A stretch of 64,000 nucleotides of DNA from NCBI GenBank assembly GCA_019054805.1, contig JAHQIY010000032.1, forward strand, positions 496,001-560,000. Reading direction: 5' to 3'. Below the pieces are notes generated by a model that saw only the letters and a program-made list of their open reading frames with translations, searched no databases and was not told where the DNA came from. Positions within the stretch are counted from its first letter, which is position 1. Every line of letters starts with the position of its first letter. Both the position numbers and the translations under genes were made by a program. Shown here one piece after another: positions 34,001 through 45,435 of the stretch. This DNA comes from Brachionus manjavacas (Eukaryota; Rotifera; Eurotatoria; Ploima; Brachionidae).

Positions 34001-35779
34001 TGTCTTTCTTTCAGCATGCAAATATAAGGTTTTTTTTTTTAATTGAAATAAAAAGTAAACAGAATTTTTAAAAATTTAGCAAAAAAAATTTAAAAAAAAG
34101 AAAACTTAATTTAATTTAATTTAGTGTGCAATCTGTGGGATTTGTCAAAAATTTCTGGTGATATTTTGATAATTCTAAGAAATAAAATGAGAAAATTTGG
34201 AATACTCTACTTTATTAATCAAAAGCTTGACTCGTTTCTTACGGTAGAACTCAAACTGTGTGATGGCAAAAGTTTTTTAAACAACTGAACAAATAAGACT
34301 AATTTCACATTGATTTCACACTAGATGAACTGTACTGATATTTTTGAAAAATTTTAACTAAGATTAATTTGGATATGAATGATTAAAGATAGACAATTTT
34401 TTCATTGAATATTGAAATTTTTTTTAAAAAGTTTATTTTAATTTAAATATCTAAATTTTTACTATTTTTTTTCTCCTGATTCTAGTTTGTCTTAGATTCT
34501 TTGTCAAATAGATCAAATTTTTATTATTTTTATGAAAATTTTATCTATCATTAATCTCTTACTTATTTTATAATTTATCTACAGTTTAAATAAAATTAAT
34601 GATCCATTATCTTAGATAAGAAATTTTACATAAACATAATTCAGCAAAGAAAAAAATCTTTGAGAAAAAATAAACTTTTTTTGTCTAATTGTCATAGACT
34701 TTATAAAATTTTCAAATAATTTTTTTTTAAAGCTTAGTGAGATAAAATCAGAAATTTTGAACGAGAAGAAAAAATAGAATTATTTTTCAAAAAAGCACAT
34801 TCTAAATTAGATTTTTATTTTTAAAAAGTAAATATTTTAATTTTTTTGGAGAAATTCCTAAGAAATTTGATTAGAATACTATGACATTAGTATTAAAGTA
34901 GTAGAAGCCTATAAGCACTCTACTTTTCGACGATATAAACCCACCCCTTAAAATACATATAGGCCCAAGGCTTTAAATAAATACCTTATACTTAATTTAT
35001 CATTAATTAAATACAATTTAACTAAATTCCAATTTTCCATTACTTAATAAATAAATGTGTACATAAGTCCATGGTCAGACTAATTTAAACAACTTATAAG
35101 CTCTGGGCTTCTCCTTGAATTAAAATGAGATATTTATAAGGTTAATATTTTTTTGCTTAAACTTTAAATTTTTTCTTGGTTAACAAAAAATTTATAAATA
35201 AAATTTTCTAATAATGCCACAAAAAATGTGTTATTTCTGCCAATATAAATTACTTACCAATAGTCGAAACTAGAGTGACACAGTAGAAAACAGATCCGAA
35301 AAAATCCCATTGTGGTTCGATTGAGCCGGTGAGAGTTCCATTAAGGGTAGCATTGGTAAAAAAATCTCCAAAAGATCTGAAAAAATGAATAAAAAAATGA
35401 ATGTAAATCAATTATGAAATTACCTAATTTCATGTCTTAGAAACATGTAAAACGAGTCATCTTTTACTCGGGTTGAGTTATTTTCAATCTGTTTGTAAAT
35501 TCGCCTGAGCATTTCTTCAAGAATGGATTCACTGTACTCGAGCGCATTGTTCTCAAAATCGGACTCAATTGCTTCAAATATAAGGCCGCCAGCTAGAACA
35601 TAACCTATCATTACTATCATAAGGCCCACTCTCGAAATCATAAAGGTGATAAATTTTCGACAAAATTTGAAAAAGTTCTCTTTGGTACAACATTTTGATG
35701 ATTGGGAATAGCTATACAAACTCGTAGTTTCACTTTGTACATCGTAGGGTTTCCACTTGAAATTTTTTGCTTTTCCCAT
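31073..35779 (-). CDS. two-pore-domain (K2P/TWIK-type) potassium channel
   Basis: Three exons: 35424-35779, 35258-35376 and 31073-32586. They sum to 1989 nt, 662 codons plus stop. K2P channels carry background K+ currents in the plasma membrane and work as dimers. M1 lies near residues 45-70. The extracellular cap carries N-glycosylation motifs (NNSTR, NATLN, NGTLT) and no cysteine. Pore 1 reads STIGYGH (156-162) and M2 spans about 172-198. Pore 2 reads TIGFGD (599-604) between M3 (560-580) and M4 (622-642). Both selectivity filters are intact. Unusually, the M2-M3 cytoplasmic loop is about 350 residues, polar and Ser/Lys-rich; in most K2P channels it is far shorter and the long tail is C-terminal. 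The C-terminus here is only about 20 residues. Intron 2 (32587-35257) contains a MULE. Confidence 0.9.
32627..33335 (+). mobile_element. Mutator-like (MULE) element, family 2, in the K2P intron
   Basis: It has a perfect 9-bp target duplication, ctttaaaaa, at 32618-32626 and 33336-33344. The left end reads GGCTCTATGTTTTTCTGTCA and the right end is inverted (rc GGGCATTATGATTTTCTGTA). The motif gtcaattaa or a close variant recurs many times inside each TIR, direct within the TIR and inverted between the two. A short frame at 32983-33090 reads MNLVPDIIEFEDYPDQAIDV and then RKTRPVG-stop-PKK, an AT-hook in which the central Arg codon CGA has become TGA. It starts only 40 bp inside the intron from the exon boundary at 32586. 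Confidence 0.85.
33345..35257. other. remainder of K2P intron 2
   Basis: AT-rich intronic sequence. No exon, open frame or further repeat was identified between the MULE and the splice donor at 35257. A slightly less AT-rich patch near 34890-35110 has no recognisable content. Confidence 0.5.
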
Positions 35780-36560
35780 TTTACAAAATCATTTTCGTAA
35801 TAACTTACTGCCCTCAATTTCACTCAGCCCATTCAATTTAAATATCTAAAAAAACTTGTAAACTAAAGTTAGATAGTTACTAATTAATAGTGGTCTGATT
35901 TGACCTGAGACATTTCAAATATTAGAGATTTATTTATTCTAAAATTTGATTAATCAATAAATATAAAACATATTAGACTTATAAACTCTATCTATTCGAA
36001 TAAAGATGAACAATATGAGCAATTTTTGTCTATAATTAACTCTAAATTTACTTTTAATTCTACTCTTGAGTAAACAAATAGAAGAGTGTGTAGGCTATTA
36101 ATTTTAATTAGCTCCGTATGCCAAGTCTACAGCCCTTAACCTTATGGACAAGTTGTTTATTTTTATTTGTTTTCTGGTTTAAGTTTTTTTCAATTCTGAA
36201 TAGCTTTTCATTTTTGTTTATGGAACGCTAAGTTAACTTTAAAAAAACAGATCATTTCTTAATAATAAAATGGTTAATTAAGCCATTTTTTTATTTAAAA
36301 TTATTTTAAATTGTTAAAACTATGCTTTAGCATCATTATTTTGCTCCTAATGAAGGATCGGGTAAACATAGTTTTGTGATGGACGATGGTTTTTAATGAA
36401 TAAAAAGGAATAAAGAAAAACTTAATAGGATAAGAAAATAAAATGTGGCATAAATTTATCTATTTTTTGTTAAGTATAACATTTGCAACTATAGTATAAA
36501 AAAATTCCAGAATAGTTTTGCTATTATTTTTTCTCTCTAGGTGATGAAAAGCTAACAAAA
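35780..36560. other. upstream of the K2P gene
   Basis: This is the presumptive promoter and 5' leader of the channel gene, transcribed leftwards. No motif was recognised; the sequence is AT-rich. Confidence 0.4.
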
Positions 36561-36870
36561 TTTGTACTTAGGCCTGGGCCAGGAAAAAAAAGTCACCTAG
36601 CAGTTTTCGTCAAATTTTGTGAACAAACCCGATGTTGTTCAGAAACATGTTGATGTATAGAAAGCAAAAATAAATGTGATTGAGCCTCAGATGGATTTTG
36701 TTGAGCCACAAATTGATGTTGTGGACCCCCAAGCGAGTGCTGAAAATGAGGGTAAAGGAAAAAGAGGTTGTGAACTCCAGAAAAAAGGAAAGTTGAGGAT
36801 GAGGCAGTTGATTTAAATAAACCAGCAAAAAGGAAACCTGGGAGAATTATCTTTAATTCTATAGGTAATT
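36560..36870 (+). pseudogene. decayed coding fragment, origin unknown
   Basis: The plus strand holds pieces of plausible protein in shifting frames. One piece reads NVIEPQMDFVEPQIDVVDPQ followed by ASAENEGKGKRG. Another, in the next frame, reads KRKVEDEAVDLNKPAKRKPG and ends at IFNSIG before a gtaatt donor-like site. The basic PAKRKPGR phrase is AT-hook-like. It may be a dead gene or a fragment of a DNA transposon. The frames on the minus strand here are shadows. Confidence 0.3.
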
Positions 36871-36943
36871 TTTTATATTCGTCAAATGCTTTTTCGCGTT
36901 TTGTGATCACAGTCAAAGCTTTAATCAAAATCCAAAATTTCAA

Positions 36944-38871
36944 AAAATATCAAATGAACACATAGGTTTCAAAAAATAAAAAGTCACTTAATCTAATCCA
37001 GAACAAATTAATTTTACTATCTCAGTTCTTTTGATAATATTTTATTCTTAAGCTTCCAAGTTTTTAAAAAATATCACGCTAAATATAACTTAGGTATAAT
37101 TAAAAAATAATTAAGGCATTAATTTGTGAAAAATAATCTTTAACCCTGATATCATTGAAAATTTCATTAAATTCTATTAATTTAACTTTTATACAATTGA
37201 GAAATTTCATTAATCATATATTTTATTTAAAGAAAAATTTTTCGAAATAAATAAAGGTTATTAATTTTACTAAAATTTAGATTATTTAATAAATGATCAC
37301 ACTGCATTGTTTTATTTAATTTTTTTACCATTAGATATCTACTAATATTCAAAAAATTCTAAAATAAAATCTAGTTTTGATCGAAATTTTTTATTTTGAT
37401 TTAAGAATATTAAATTTTAGATCTTTAAAATAAAATTTTTATTTATTTTCTGGATTTCAAGTTTTAATTTAACTATGACTTAGAAGATGAAACAACGTAA
37501 AATTGTATATTCCAATTTTAAATAAATAAAGATTTTCCAAAAATTTTGTCATATTTAAAAAAAAGGGTTAAAATTTTCACATCTTTTTTCTAAAATCCAA
37601 ACAAATTATTCGATTTAAAATTAATTTTTTATCTATAAATTACAGTCTTGTTTTTAAAAATTTTGATTTTTTTTCATAGAACACTAAGTAAATTTTTACG
37701 ATAAAACAGATCATTTCTTAGAAAAACAGAATTTTTCATTTAGATATTTAAACTCATTTTATCAGTGTATATTTTGGATCTATAAAATAAAAAATTGATT
37801 TTAAAAAAATTCTAATAAAAATGCAACCGAGTAAAAAATTAATTTGATATAAAGATTCCCTGATGATAAAAAATAAGTAAGTTGAATACATGAAAGAAAT
37901 AATTTTAAAAATTGACTGTGAAAATGGAAAATATTCGATTTTTCATATATTGAACAATTAACCATTTGATTCGAAATAAAAAAAAATCAAAATTTACCTA
38001 ATTCAATATTTGCTTTTTAAATTGAGATTTATAATAGATTACCGGAATTATTAGCTTTTTTTTTTATCTTGTTAAAAATATTTATTAAAATTTCTTTTTT
38101 TTATTTATTCTTTTAAGAGCAAAAATTCTCGTGAAAAATGTATAATCTTCGAAAAATAAAGATAAAAGCAGATTAACTTGTTTTTCTCCAAAATAAAAAT
38201 TTTAAACCTTCTGATTTTTGTGCGATAGAAACTTTCCCAATGATTGACTAAACCTGATAGCTTTTCAAGATTTTCAGGTTCGTTTTATCTTAGTCTATTC
38301 TGAGAGAGTGTGTGCTAAATTTAAGGCATACTCTCACTACCTGAGGATTAACGCTTTTAATTGTCTAAACAAATAAAAAATTATGTTCATGATTTTTGCT
38401 TTCAATCAAAGATTCCATTAGATGGTTTAAAGCAAAAATTTACCACAGACCAAAGGCTCAATATCAGAATTAATCAACCGAAAATAATTTAGCCAATTTC
38501 TCTAAAATAACAAGCAAAATAGAAAAATTTTTCAAATAATTTTTATTTAAAAAATACAAATTTGAAAAAAATCCTAATTGTGCCTTGATAAAACTAGATT
38601 TTTCAATCAACCGCCTAAGCTAATCAAAACATGAAAATAATTATGCCAGTCTTAGATCAATAAATTTAACTGAGCTCGATTGGAAAAAAACCTAACATTT
38701 AAAATCAATTAATTAAATTCAATTTTGACTTTAAAATGAGATGCAAAAAAAATAAAAATTGATTAATTTTATGCCAAGAGAAAAAAGTGTTTAGAAAAAC
38801 ATTCTCTCAGAAAATGTTACATAACCAAATATACAAGCATAAATCTTCTTAAAATTAATTCTATATTCAAA
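36944..38871. other. AT-rich intergenic DNA
   Basis: Nothing beyond AT-rich sequence was recognised. The last 100 bp before 38872 are the presumptive promoter and leader of the secreted-protein gene. Confidence 0.5.
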
Positions 38872-39552
38872 ATGTATCTGAGGCTTATTTGGGTGTTTAT
38901 ATCGCTTACTAATGGGTTAAACAGCGAGCTTACTTTGAAGGATATGTATTCCAGAAGTTTTATCTCTCAAAATTTGCCCGATCTTCTATACTATTGCTCT
39001 TCGCATCTTAACCAAAAACCGGTAAATTGGATTCTACGTCATAAGAAATGCTACAATTTCGAACAAATTGAAGCAAACTACTCATCTAGCTTAAAAATTT
39101 GCTCTACTACACCGTTCTCTTCCATTAATCATTTATTGCACAAGAACGAGTTTGACGTGCTTAAGAAAGAGATTGATTTTTATGAGCTCCATCCAAATCG
39201 ATCTGAATTCAGAATATGGCTCGCTGATAATGAATATGCCGATCATCTATGCTCGAATAAATCATTCGCGCCCATAATGCAATTTAATGGATCATCATGC
39301 CGGATGGGCTGCCTGGGGTGTGCTTTGCGCTCTGAAAAGGCATTTTTTACCTGCGTCAAGAACTCTGAATGGAAAGTTCCCTTCAATTCCTACTGCAACA
39401 CTATGAACCTGAGTCAGCATCAGCTAGATGTCAATCTTTTCTATCAGACAAATGAGCAGATCTATGTGTGCCAGGGTGATCTGAGGTGCATTGAAAACTC
39501 TTGTTTGTGTGAGCCCAACAAGAATTTTATCAATAACTACCACTGTGTTTGA
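38872..39552 (+). CDS. secreted cysteine-rich protein, family unknown
   Basis: A complete single-exon frame of 226 codons with normal amino-acid composition. The first 18-20 residues (MYLRLIWVFISLTNGLNS) form a weak but plausible signal peptide. The mature chain has about 16 cysteines and no further membrane segment, so it should be exported and disulfide-bonded. Two groups stand out: SSCRMGCLGCALRSEKAFFTC in the middle, and a C-terminal group, YVCQGDLRCIENSCLCEPNK, that resembles an EB- or EGF-like module. Several N-glycosylation motifs are present (NYSSS, NRSE, NKSF, NGSS, NLSQ). AATAAA at 39593 is a likely polyadenylation signal. No enzyme motif is seen; it might be a ligand, egg-coat or mucus component, but that is guesswork. 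Confidence 0.75.
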   Translation: MYLRLIWVFISLTNGLNSELTLKDMYSRSFISQNLPDLLYYCSSHLNQKPVNWILRHKKCYNFEQIEANYSSSLKICSTTPFSSINHLLHKNEFDVLKKEIDFYELHPNRSEFRIWLADNEYADHLCSNKSFAPIMQFNGSSCRMGCLGCALRSEKAFFTCVKNSEWKVPFNSYCNTMNLSQHQLDVNLFYQTNEQIYVCQGDLRCIENSCLCEPNKNFINNYHCV

Positions 39553-39849
39553 ACATGTGTATATTAATTTTATGTTACCCAGTGTCTTAGAAATAAATCC
39601 TCAGCTCGTATTTATCTTTTATTTAGTTTTTTATTTTAATAGTCATTAATCATTCTGATTTATTATTCTCTATTTTTTATTTTTTTTATTTAAAATTTAT
39701 GCTAATTTTTATTAATTTCTTTAAAAAAAAATTGGCTTTGCTGAAATTCGGTAGAAATAATGTTAAAAATCTAAAAAAATTTTCCAGAATTTAAAAAATG
39801 ACTAAAATGATTTTTTAACAGCAAGACCAACAATGAAAAACAATCATTT

Positions 39850-40455
39850 TCTAAATGTGGAATAGAAGTATCGAAAATACCTAACACTAATAGAAATCTT
39901 AAATACAACGATCGTTTAAACAAAATTTCGATCACCACACTTGATCTCAGACGCAAAAGAGGTGATTTAATTCAATTTTTCAAGTCATTGAATGAGCTCG
40001 AGCGTATTGACTGGTATCAAAGACCGTATCTTAAATCAAGCGTCATTCAAGATGTTCCTGCGGCCTCGACAAGAGGTAATAAAAGACGGGTAAGGTCACA
40101 AAGTTTCACTTCACGTGAAATTAACGACTTTCACTCGTCGGTCAGTGCAAGAATGCACTTTTTTACTAACAGGGTATCCACAATTTGGAATCAGCTGCCG
40201 GACAGTATAGTAAGCGCTAGTAGTCTCAATATTTTCAAAGCAAGATTGGATTTATGGCTTAGAGAAGATGAGAATAGGAAAAAGCTTGGTTAATGGCGTT
40301 TCAAGAATTCAAAAATCAAAAGTTATGATGCCCAGGCTCAGAGGCTCATAACATTACAGGTACTCTGGCTGCTACAGTTGGGCGTGTTTTTGGGGCTCTG
40401 GCCCACGTTCCAGCTTGTCGGTTTCCACGCAGCAAATTTCTACTCCTACAACTAA
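39850..40455 (+). mobile_element. 3' part of a LINE, C-terminal RT region
   Basis: The plus strand reads NTNRNLKYNDRLNKISI and LDLRRKRGDLIQFFKSLN, then FFTNRVSTIWNQLPDSIVSA and LNIFKARLDLWLREDENRKK, ending in a stop at 40293. This is the same C-terminal signature as at 18770-18900 and 47937-48200. A GC-richer 3' UTR follows and ends near ctactcctacaact. The reverse-transcriptase active site is not included, so the copy is 5'-truncated. Confidence 0.75.
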
Positions 40456-42670
40456 GTATAAGCCAAAACTATTAAGATATTTAGAAAGTTAATATTATTG
40501 AATTTAGGGCTAAAATAAGGAAAATTTGAAAAAAAACATTTTTCCTTCTTTCTCTTTATGAAAATTTATCTATTCCATATTTGCATTGATTATTGACAAA
40601 TTGTTTTTTATGTCTATTTTTGGCCATTGGTTCGAACATTGATCATTTTTTTTTTAATTCTAATCAAAGACTTTCTAAACTTGACTATTTAAACATTTAA
40701 TTTTTGGAAAATTTTTTTAAGAATAAAAATAATTAATGTTTTAGAAATTATTTTTTTAATAAAATTGTCTTAGTCATTTTTTGCTGTTGTATGTTTGATA
40801 ATAATTCAAGAATTTTAATATGTTTAAAAGAGATTAGAAATAAAATCTAAATTTCTAGTCAAATATAGGCTTAAATTTTGGTTCAATTTTTTTCTAGTAA
40901 AAAAATTATCACATTAATTTTGTGTCATACAAAGTTATAACTTAAATTAAATTCACATTTCAACAATATTTGAAATTTCTAATAAAAAATCTTGATTACT
41001 AAAAGAAAATTTCAAAATCCGCATCAAACACTGAAATTTCAGAATTTTTTTTTGATCAAAAATATTTCTCATTTTTGAGCGTTTACCAAATTTAAAAGTA
41101 AATATTATGATCAGAAATTAATTGCAGATCGAGAAACTAAGATGCTGTTTATTGACCTTTAAAGTTGACTGGATCCAAAATTGTTGATGCTATTTCAGAT
41201 TAAAAACAATTTATTTTTTTTTACTATTTTTTGAAAACGAAAAAACTTTAAAAAATAAAAGGATTAAACATTTACTTAATTTTATCTGTGAAAAATCTTT
41301 TTCTTATTTTTTTTTCAAATAAACATCTTTCATTAGGCACTAATTGAAATAAAATAACAATAATGATTTGACCAGAAGCGTTGCATCACCCTTCTTCCTT
41401 CTTGTACCAAATTGATGACAACCTAACTGCTATAAAATACTTGTTTTTGCTCCTATTTAAATTGATAATTTTATAAGGATATAAGAAGATCTCTAATCTT
41501 TTTTAAAAAGATGTTTTTTGTTCGCTTAATTAAATAAAAATCACACTTTTGGTTTTTGTTAAAAGCATTTTTTTTTAAATTTTAACTCTTTTGATTTAAA
41601 ATAAAATTAGCTATTAAAAAAAATTAAAAGATCAGATTCCAGTTAAAATTAAATTTAGTCTTGTGTTTTGGGAAATTGCAAGAAGTCAAAAATTACAATC
41701 TTAATAAATATTTGAAAAAAAAAACTAAAAAGGTGCTAAATTTGTTAAAAGAGTGATCATTTAACCACACGAATAGTAAGCAATTATTGCTAACAGACTA
41801 TTTTTGAAATTTAATTAAAATTGCAAATTAAATTTCAAACATCACAAGAATTTAAATTTTAAAATAAAAAATTTAATAAGTCTTATTACTTATAAAAATT
41901 GATTGTTATTAAATAATCAGAATAAAATTTAACAAATATAAAATTGTTGTGCGCCGATCTCGATTTGATCGAACGATCTCATTTGTGTATACCTTGATAA
42001 ATTATTTTGATAACTGTTTCTATCAGTCAATAAATACCTCAATTTTTTTAAATTACTAAAATAATTTATTTGTTCCTTTTTGAACACACGTTTTTTTATT
42101 TTATAATTGATGGATGATTGGCCTCAAGCACGCTGCTATTCTTTATTTTGATCTATAATTTTAATCAAACAAAATATGTGATTTTTGTAAAAAATGTCAA
42201 ATTTTATTAAATTTATAAAACTAAAAACAATAAATTAGTAATTTTTTACTTTTTTATTTAAAAATGATAGACCTCTTTTATCTCTATAATGATTAAAAAT
42301 CTTTCAGTTATAATCAGATTCTCAAGAAGACCATTTAAGTCGAAAATGTTAATAAAAGTTTTTGAAAACAAATTAAATTTAAATAAAAAATGTATGACAA
42401 AAGTTAGATTTATTATCGAACTTTGCTCTAAATGATCACCCAAAATTCAATCGAATACAAAAATTTTTTATTAAAATTAAAAAAAAATTAAAAATTCATA
42501 TTTTTATCCAACTTAATATCCAAAATTTAAACTTAAACAAAAAAATAGCATTCACCTTACAAACGAAAGATTTATTTCCTGATTTTTTGTCATAATTAAT
42601 TTTTTAATAAAATTATAAAATTTCAAAAAGTTAACTTATTTTAGATAAATTTTAATTTTTTGGAAAAAAA
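40456..42670. other. AT-rich intergenic DNA
   Basis: No gene was recognised. A less AT-rich phrase at 41950-42000 contains the palindromic word cgatttgatcgaacgatc but has no partner nearby. The final 60 bp lead into the COA1-like gene. Confidence 0.5.
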
Positions 42671-43276
42671 ATGCAAAAATTACTCAAAATGTACATTGCC
42701 TCGGGTGCGCTGTTCGGCGGCGGATACTTCCTGTACAAAATGAATTATGGCTCATGTAAGTATCACATTTTATTATAAAAATCCGGTTTTCATGCACTAA
42801 ATAGCCAAGATAAGCAAACAAAATTACTATACGGATTCTATTGAATTGCTGAATGGTTACAAGCCGGCTGTGGATACGCTAGGTGGACGCATAAAAGTGG
42901 AAAAATTTGACGAGTCAGACAGCTTTAATGATGTACAGGAAAAATCAGCTAAGGTAAGTTTTCTAATGTTAAATGAACTCTTAGTTTTTAAATTTCTTAA
43001 AGATAAAAATACTGGTTAAGGGCGACAAAAAGATGGCGGAATTTTTCGTATATGCTTCGCGCCAAGATTCTGATCCCAAGTGAGTTTTTTTCTTAGAATT
43101 TTACGCAATCTAAATTGATTGTGTTATCTAGCTGGAGTATAGATACACTTGAGATAAAGTATCGTGGATCGGCGAACAAGTTCAAAATATTCGATCGAAG
43201 TATCATAAATAATTCAACTAATTCAATCATCCCCACTCATACTAGTTCTGATTCTGCTGCATCGAGCAAATCCTGA
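42671..43276 (+). CDS. COA1: COA1-like mitochondrial inner-membrane assembly factor
   Basis: Four exons: 42671-42755, 42805-42953, 43003-43079 and 43132-43276. They total 456 nt, 151 codons plus TGA. An N-terminal hydrophobic segment (residues 8-23, YIASGALFGGGYFLY) would anchor the protein in the membrane. The following domain has the COA1/TIM21-type pattern: YYTDSIELLNG, then a TLGGRIKVEKF strand, KIKILVKGDKKMAEFFVYA, and WSIDTLEIKY. Length agrees with animal COA1, which helps early assembly of cytochrome c oxidase and complex I. The C-terminal 35 residues are Ser/Asn-rich and probably disordered. All three introns are about 49-52 nt. The assignment rests on pattern and length rather than a diagnostic catalytic residue. 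Confidence 0.7.
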
Positions 43277-43613
43277 TTATTCTTATAAAATTTAATTATT
43301 TTCATTTCTTGTATAGTTGCTTAAACTACCTTAGCATCTATCTATCATTTTTATTAATAAAAATAATCTTTGCTTAGAAGAAATTTGTTTTTAGTTTATT
43401 TATTTGTTTAAAGTATGATTTTAAAGAAAATTAATGCAAAAAATTTTAAACTAATAAAACTAAACAGGGCAATTTTTGCCTATAATTACGAAGATAATTC
43501 AAGGAAATAAAGCTTTCGATTAATTCGGAAGCATTTGAGCCAGAAATTTAAGGCTTCTAAGTTTTATATCAAAAAATTTTATCAAAAATATACAAATTAA
43601 TAAATACCGTATT
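43277..43613. other. 3' flank of the COA1-like gene
   Basis: It contains the likely 3' UTR of the preceding gene, with AATAAA-type signals near 43354-43362, then AT-rich sequence up to the long-TIR element. Confidence 0.45.
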
Positions 43614-44419
43614 CCCTCGTTCGATTATGCTGCACCACAAGTTTAAACACGCCTTTGGACCATGCACCAAAGTACATCTCGCCCATGCTATAATACTTTT
43701 TGAGTGCATGATCTAAGAGCGTAACAAGGCTATAGGTCTGCATCAAACACCGAAAGCCTTAGTTTAATGCGTGACCAGGACTCGATTTTAAAGTAAAAAA
43801 AAAAAAATATTTTCTGAGTTATGCATTTGGTTCAGCACAGGTAATGGGGGAGGTAGGTCCATCCAATGTGAAAGCCCGATTTCAATTTTTAGCCAGAATG
43901 TTCCATCAACTTTTCATATTGTAAGTCAAATTCCAGTTATGCCAACTTTCGTAGACCAAGAAACCGAAGAAGAAGGGGTCGACCAAAAGGTTTAAAAACA
44001 AAAAAACAACAGTTAAATTAGTTATTTTTTCTTAATAGAATTGATTTATTATTCTTTTTAATTTTTACAGTCTTTTTATTAAATTTTTATAAAAATAATG
44101 CCGCAGCAGAACATGAATTTTATTATTTTTTTAATCGAAAAATATAAAAAATGAATTTTTTAATATTTTTTATTTCTTGACCTCTGATGCTGCACCAAAT
44201 GCATAATTCAAAAAATTATTTTTTATTTTTTACTTTAAAATCGAGCCATGGTGACGCATTAAACTAAGGCTTTCGGTGTTTGATGCGGATCCAAACGCGT
44301 GATTACGCGTATTAGATCATGCGCTCAAAGTTAACAATATTATAGCATGAGCGAGATGAACTTTGGTGCATGGTACAAAGGCGTGTTTTAACTTGTGGTG
44401 CAGCACTATCGAACGAGGG
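43614..44419. mobile_element. 806-bp DNA element with about 230-bp terminal inverted repeats
   Basis: The ends are CCCTCGTTCGAT and ATCGAACGAGGG, and the inverted similarity continues inward for about 230 bp on each side. It includes the phrases ctgcaccacaagtt, catgcaccaaagt, catcaaacaccgaaagcctt and ttaatgcgt. The two arms differ by scattered substitutions, so the copy is not new. No target duplication longer than 2 bp could be matched. The interior plus strand at about 43893-44020 could encode a peptide ending FRRPRNRRRRGRPKG, an AT-hook, with a stop soon after. The superfamily is undetermined. Confidence 0.8.
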
Positions 44420-44699
44420 TTTGATAGTTTAGATTGAAGATTTTTTTCTTGTTAATTCAGAAATTTATGTTCTCAAATTATTTTAAATTGTTCAATTGTG
44501 AAAAAAAAAGTCAGATTTTTTGGAATAGATTGGGTCACATGGTTAATTGGACCTTTTGCTAAGGAAAGATAGAAAGATCGGAAAAATTATCCCTTGGACT
44601 GCAACTGATGGGATGATTAAAATTGATAGCACAATCATTAAGATTTTGCATAAAAAATTAACTACTCTAAATTAAAAAGAAATCCGATTTTTCAAAATT
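44420..44699. other. short AT-rich spacer
   Basis: It lies between the long-TIR element and the LINE fragment; nothing was recognised. Confidence 0.4.
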
Positions 44700-45020
44700 T
44701 TATTTTTTTTCGATTAAATGATTCCACAATTTTTTTGGAATTAAAAAGAAAAGATTATCTGATGTTCGCCGGAGTTTCCTAAATCCAGATTGCTCCTGGA
44801 TAAGAGCTGCATTTTGTTCTAAAAAATTGTCTAATCTTGAAAAGATTTTTCGTCCCAGTGACTTTCCTAAACAACTCGTTAAACTAATTGGTCTGGAATT
44901 TAAAAGATCTTGTGAAGTAGAGGTCTTTTTTTGAATCATAGCAATGCTCGAAGTTTTCCATGCTTTCGGAACTCTACCCTCTCGACGAGATTCACAATTT
45001 TTTTTTCTAGTTTGCGGCAT
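44700..45020 (-). mobile_element. LINE reverse-transcriptase fragment (fingers region)
   Basis: An open frame of 106 codons reads VPKAWKTSSIAMIQKK, then LLNSRPISLTSCLGKSLGRK and QSGFRKLRRTSDNL. These are the RT motifs preceding the catalytic palm in Jockey-group non-LTR elements (W-K-x-S-x-I-x-M-I-x-K-K, then RPISLTSCLGK and QSGFR). Neither the YADD box nor the endonuclease is attached. It is a fragment without a matching partner in this window. Confidence 0.8.
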
Positions 45021-45110
45021 TGTGAATTTTCATACAAAAATTTCAAAACAAAATTTTAAATTCTTAAAAAAAATATGGCTTTTGAACTACAGATTTTTCT
45101 GTAATTTTTA

Positions 45111-45435
45111 AAAGGTGAAACAAAAAATGTTTCATTTAATTTAAGAAAAAATTTTAATAAATGTTTCCCAATAAATTAATTGTATGTTAACTTAGTAATG
45201 AAAAAAAGATTTTTACAATTGTAACGATGACAGAATTTTAATATTTATTAAATAAAATAAATTTACAAAATGCAAAAAAAAATTCTGATCTGAATAGATC
45301 ATAGAGACCAAAAATAAATAAATTCTAAAAAATTGATATTTTGTTTTATCATTAATATTTTCCTGTTAATAAAAATAAATTTTTTTTGTTGCATTTAGTG
45401 AAACAAATTTTGTTTCATGTTGTTTCATCATCAAA
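45111..45435. mobile_element. possible short palindromic nonautonomous element
   Basis: The left end reads ggtgaaacaaaaaatgtttc, and the right end contains gtgaaacaaattttgtttcat with a further gtttcatcatc. The word gaaacaaa and its complement are repeated at both ends. Flanks are TTTTTAAAA on the left and ATTTTAAAA on the right, similar to the insertion sites of the three MULEs but offset by a few bases. Length is about 325 bp and there is no coding capacity. Confidence 0.35.

Noticed and set aside
43614..44419. assigning the long-TIR element to piggyBac because it begins with CCC and ends with GGG
   Set aside because: There is no TTAA at either border and no piggyBac-type coding sequence.
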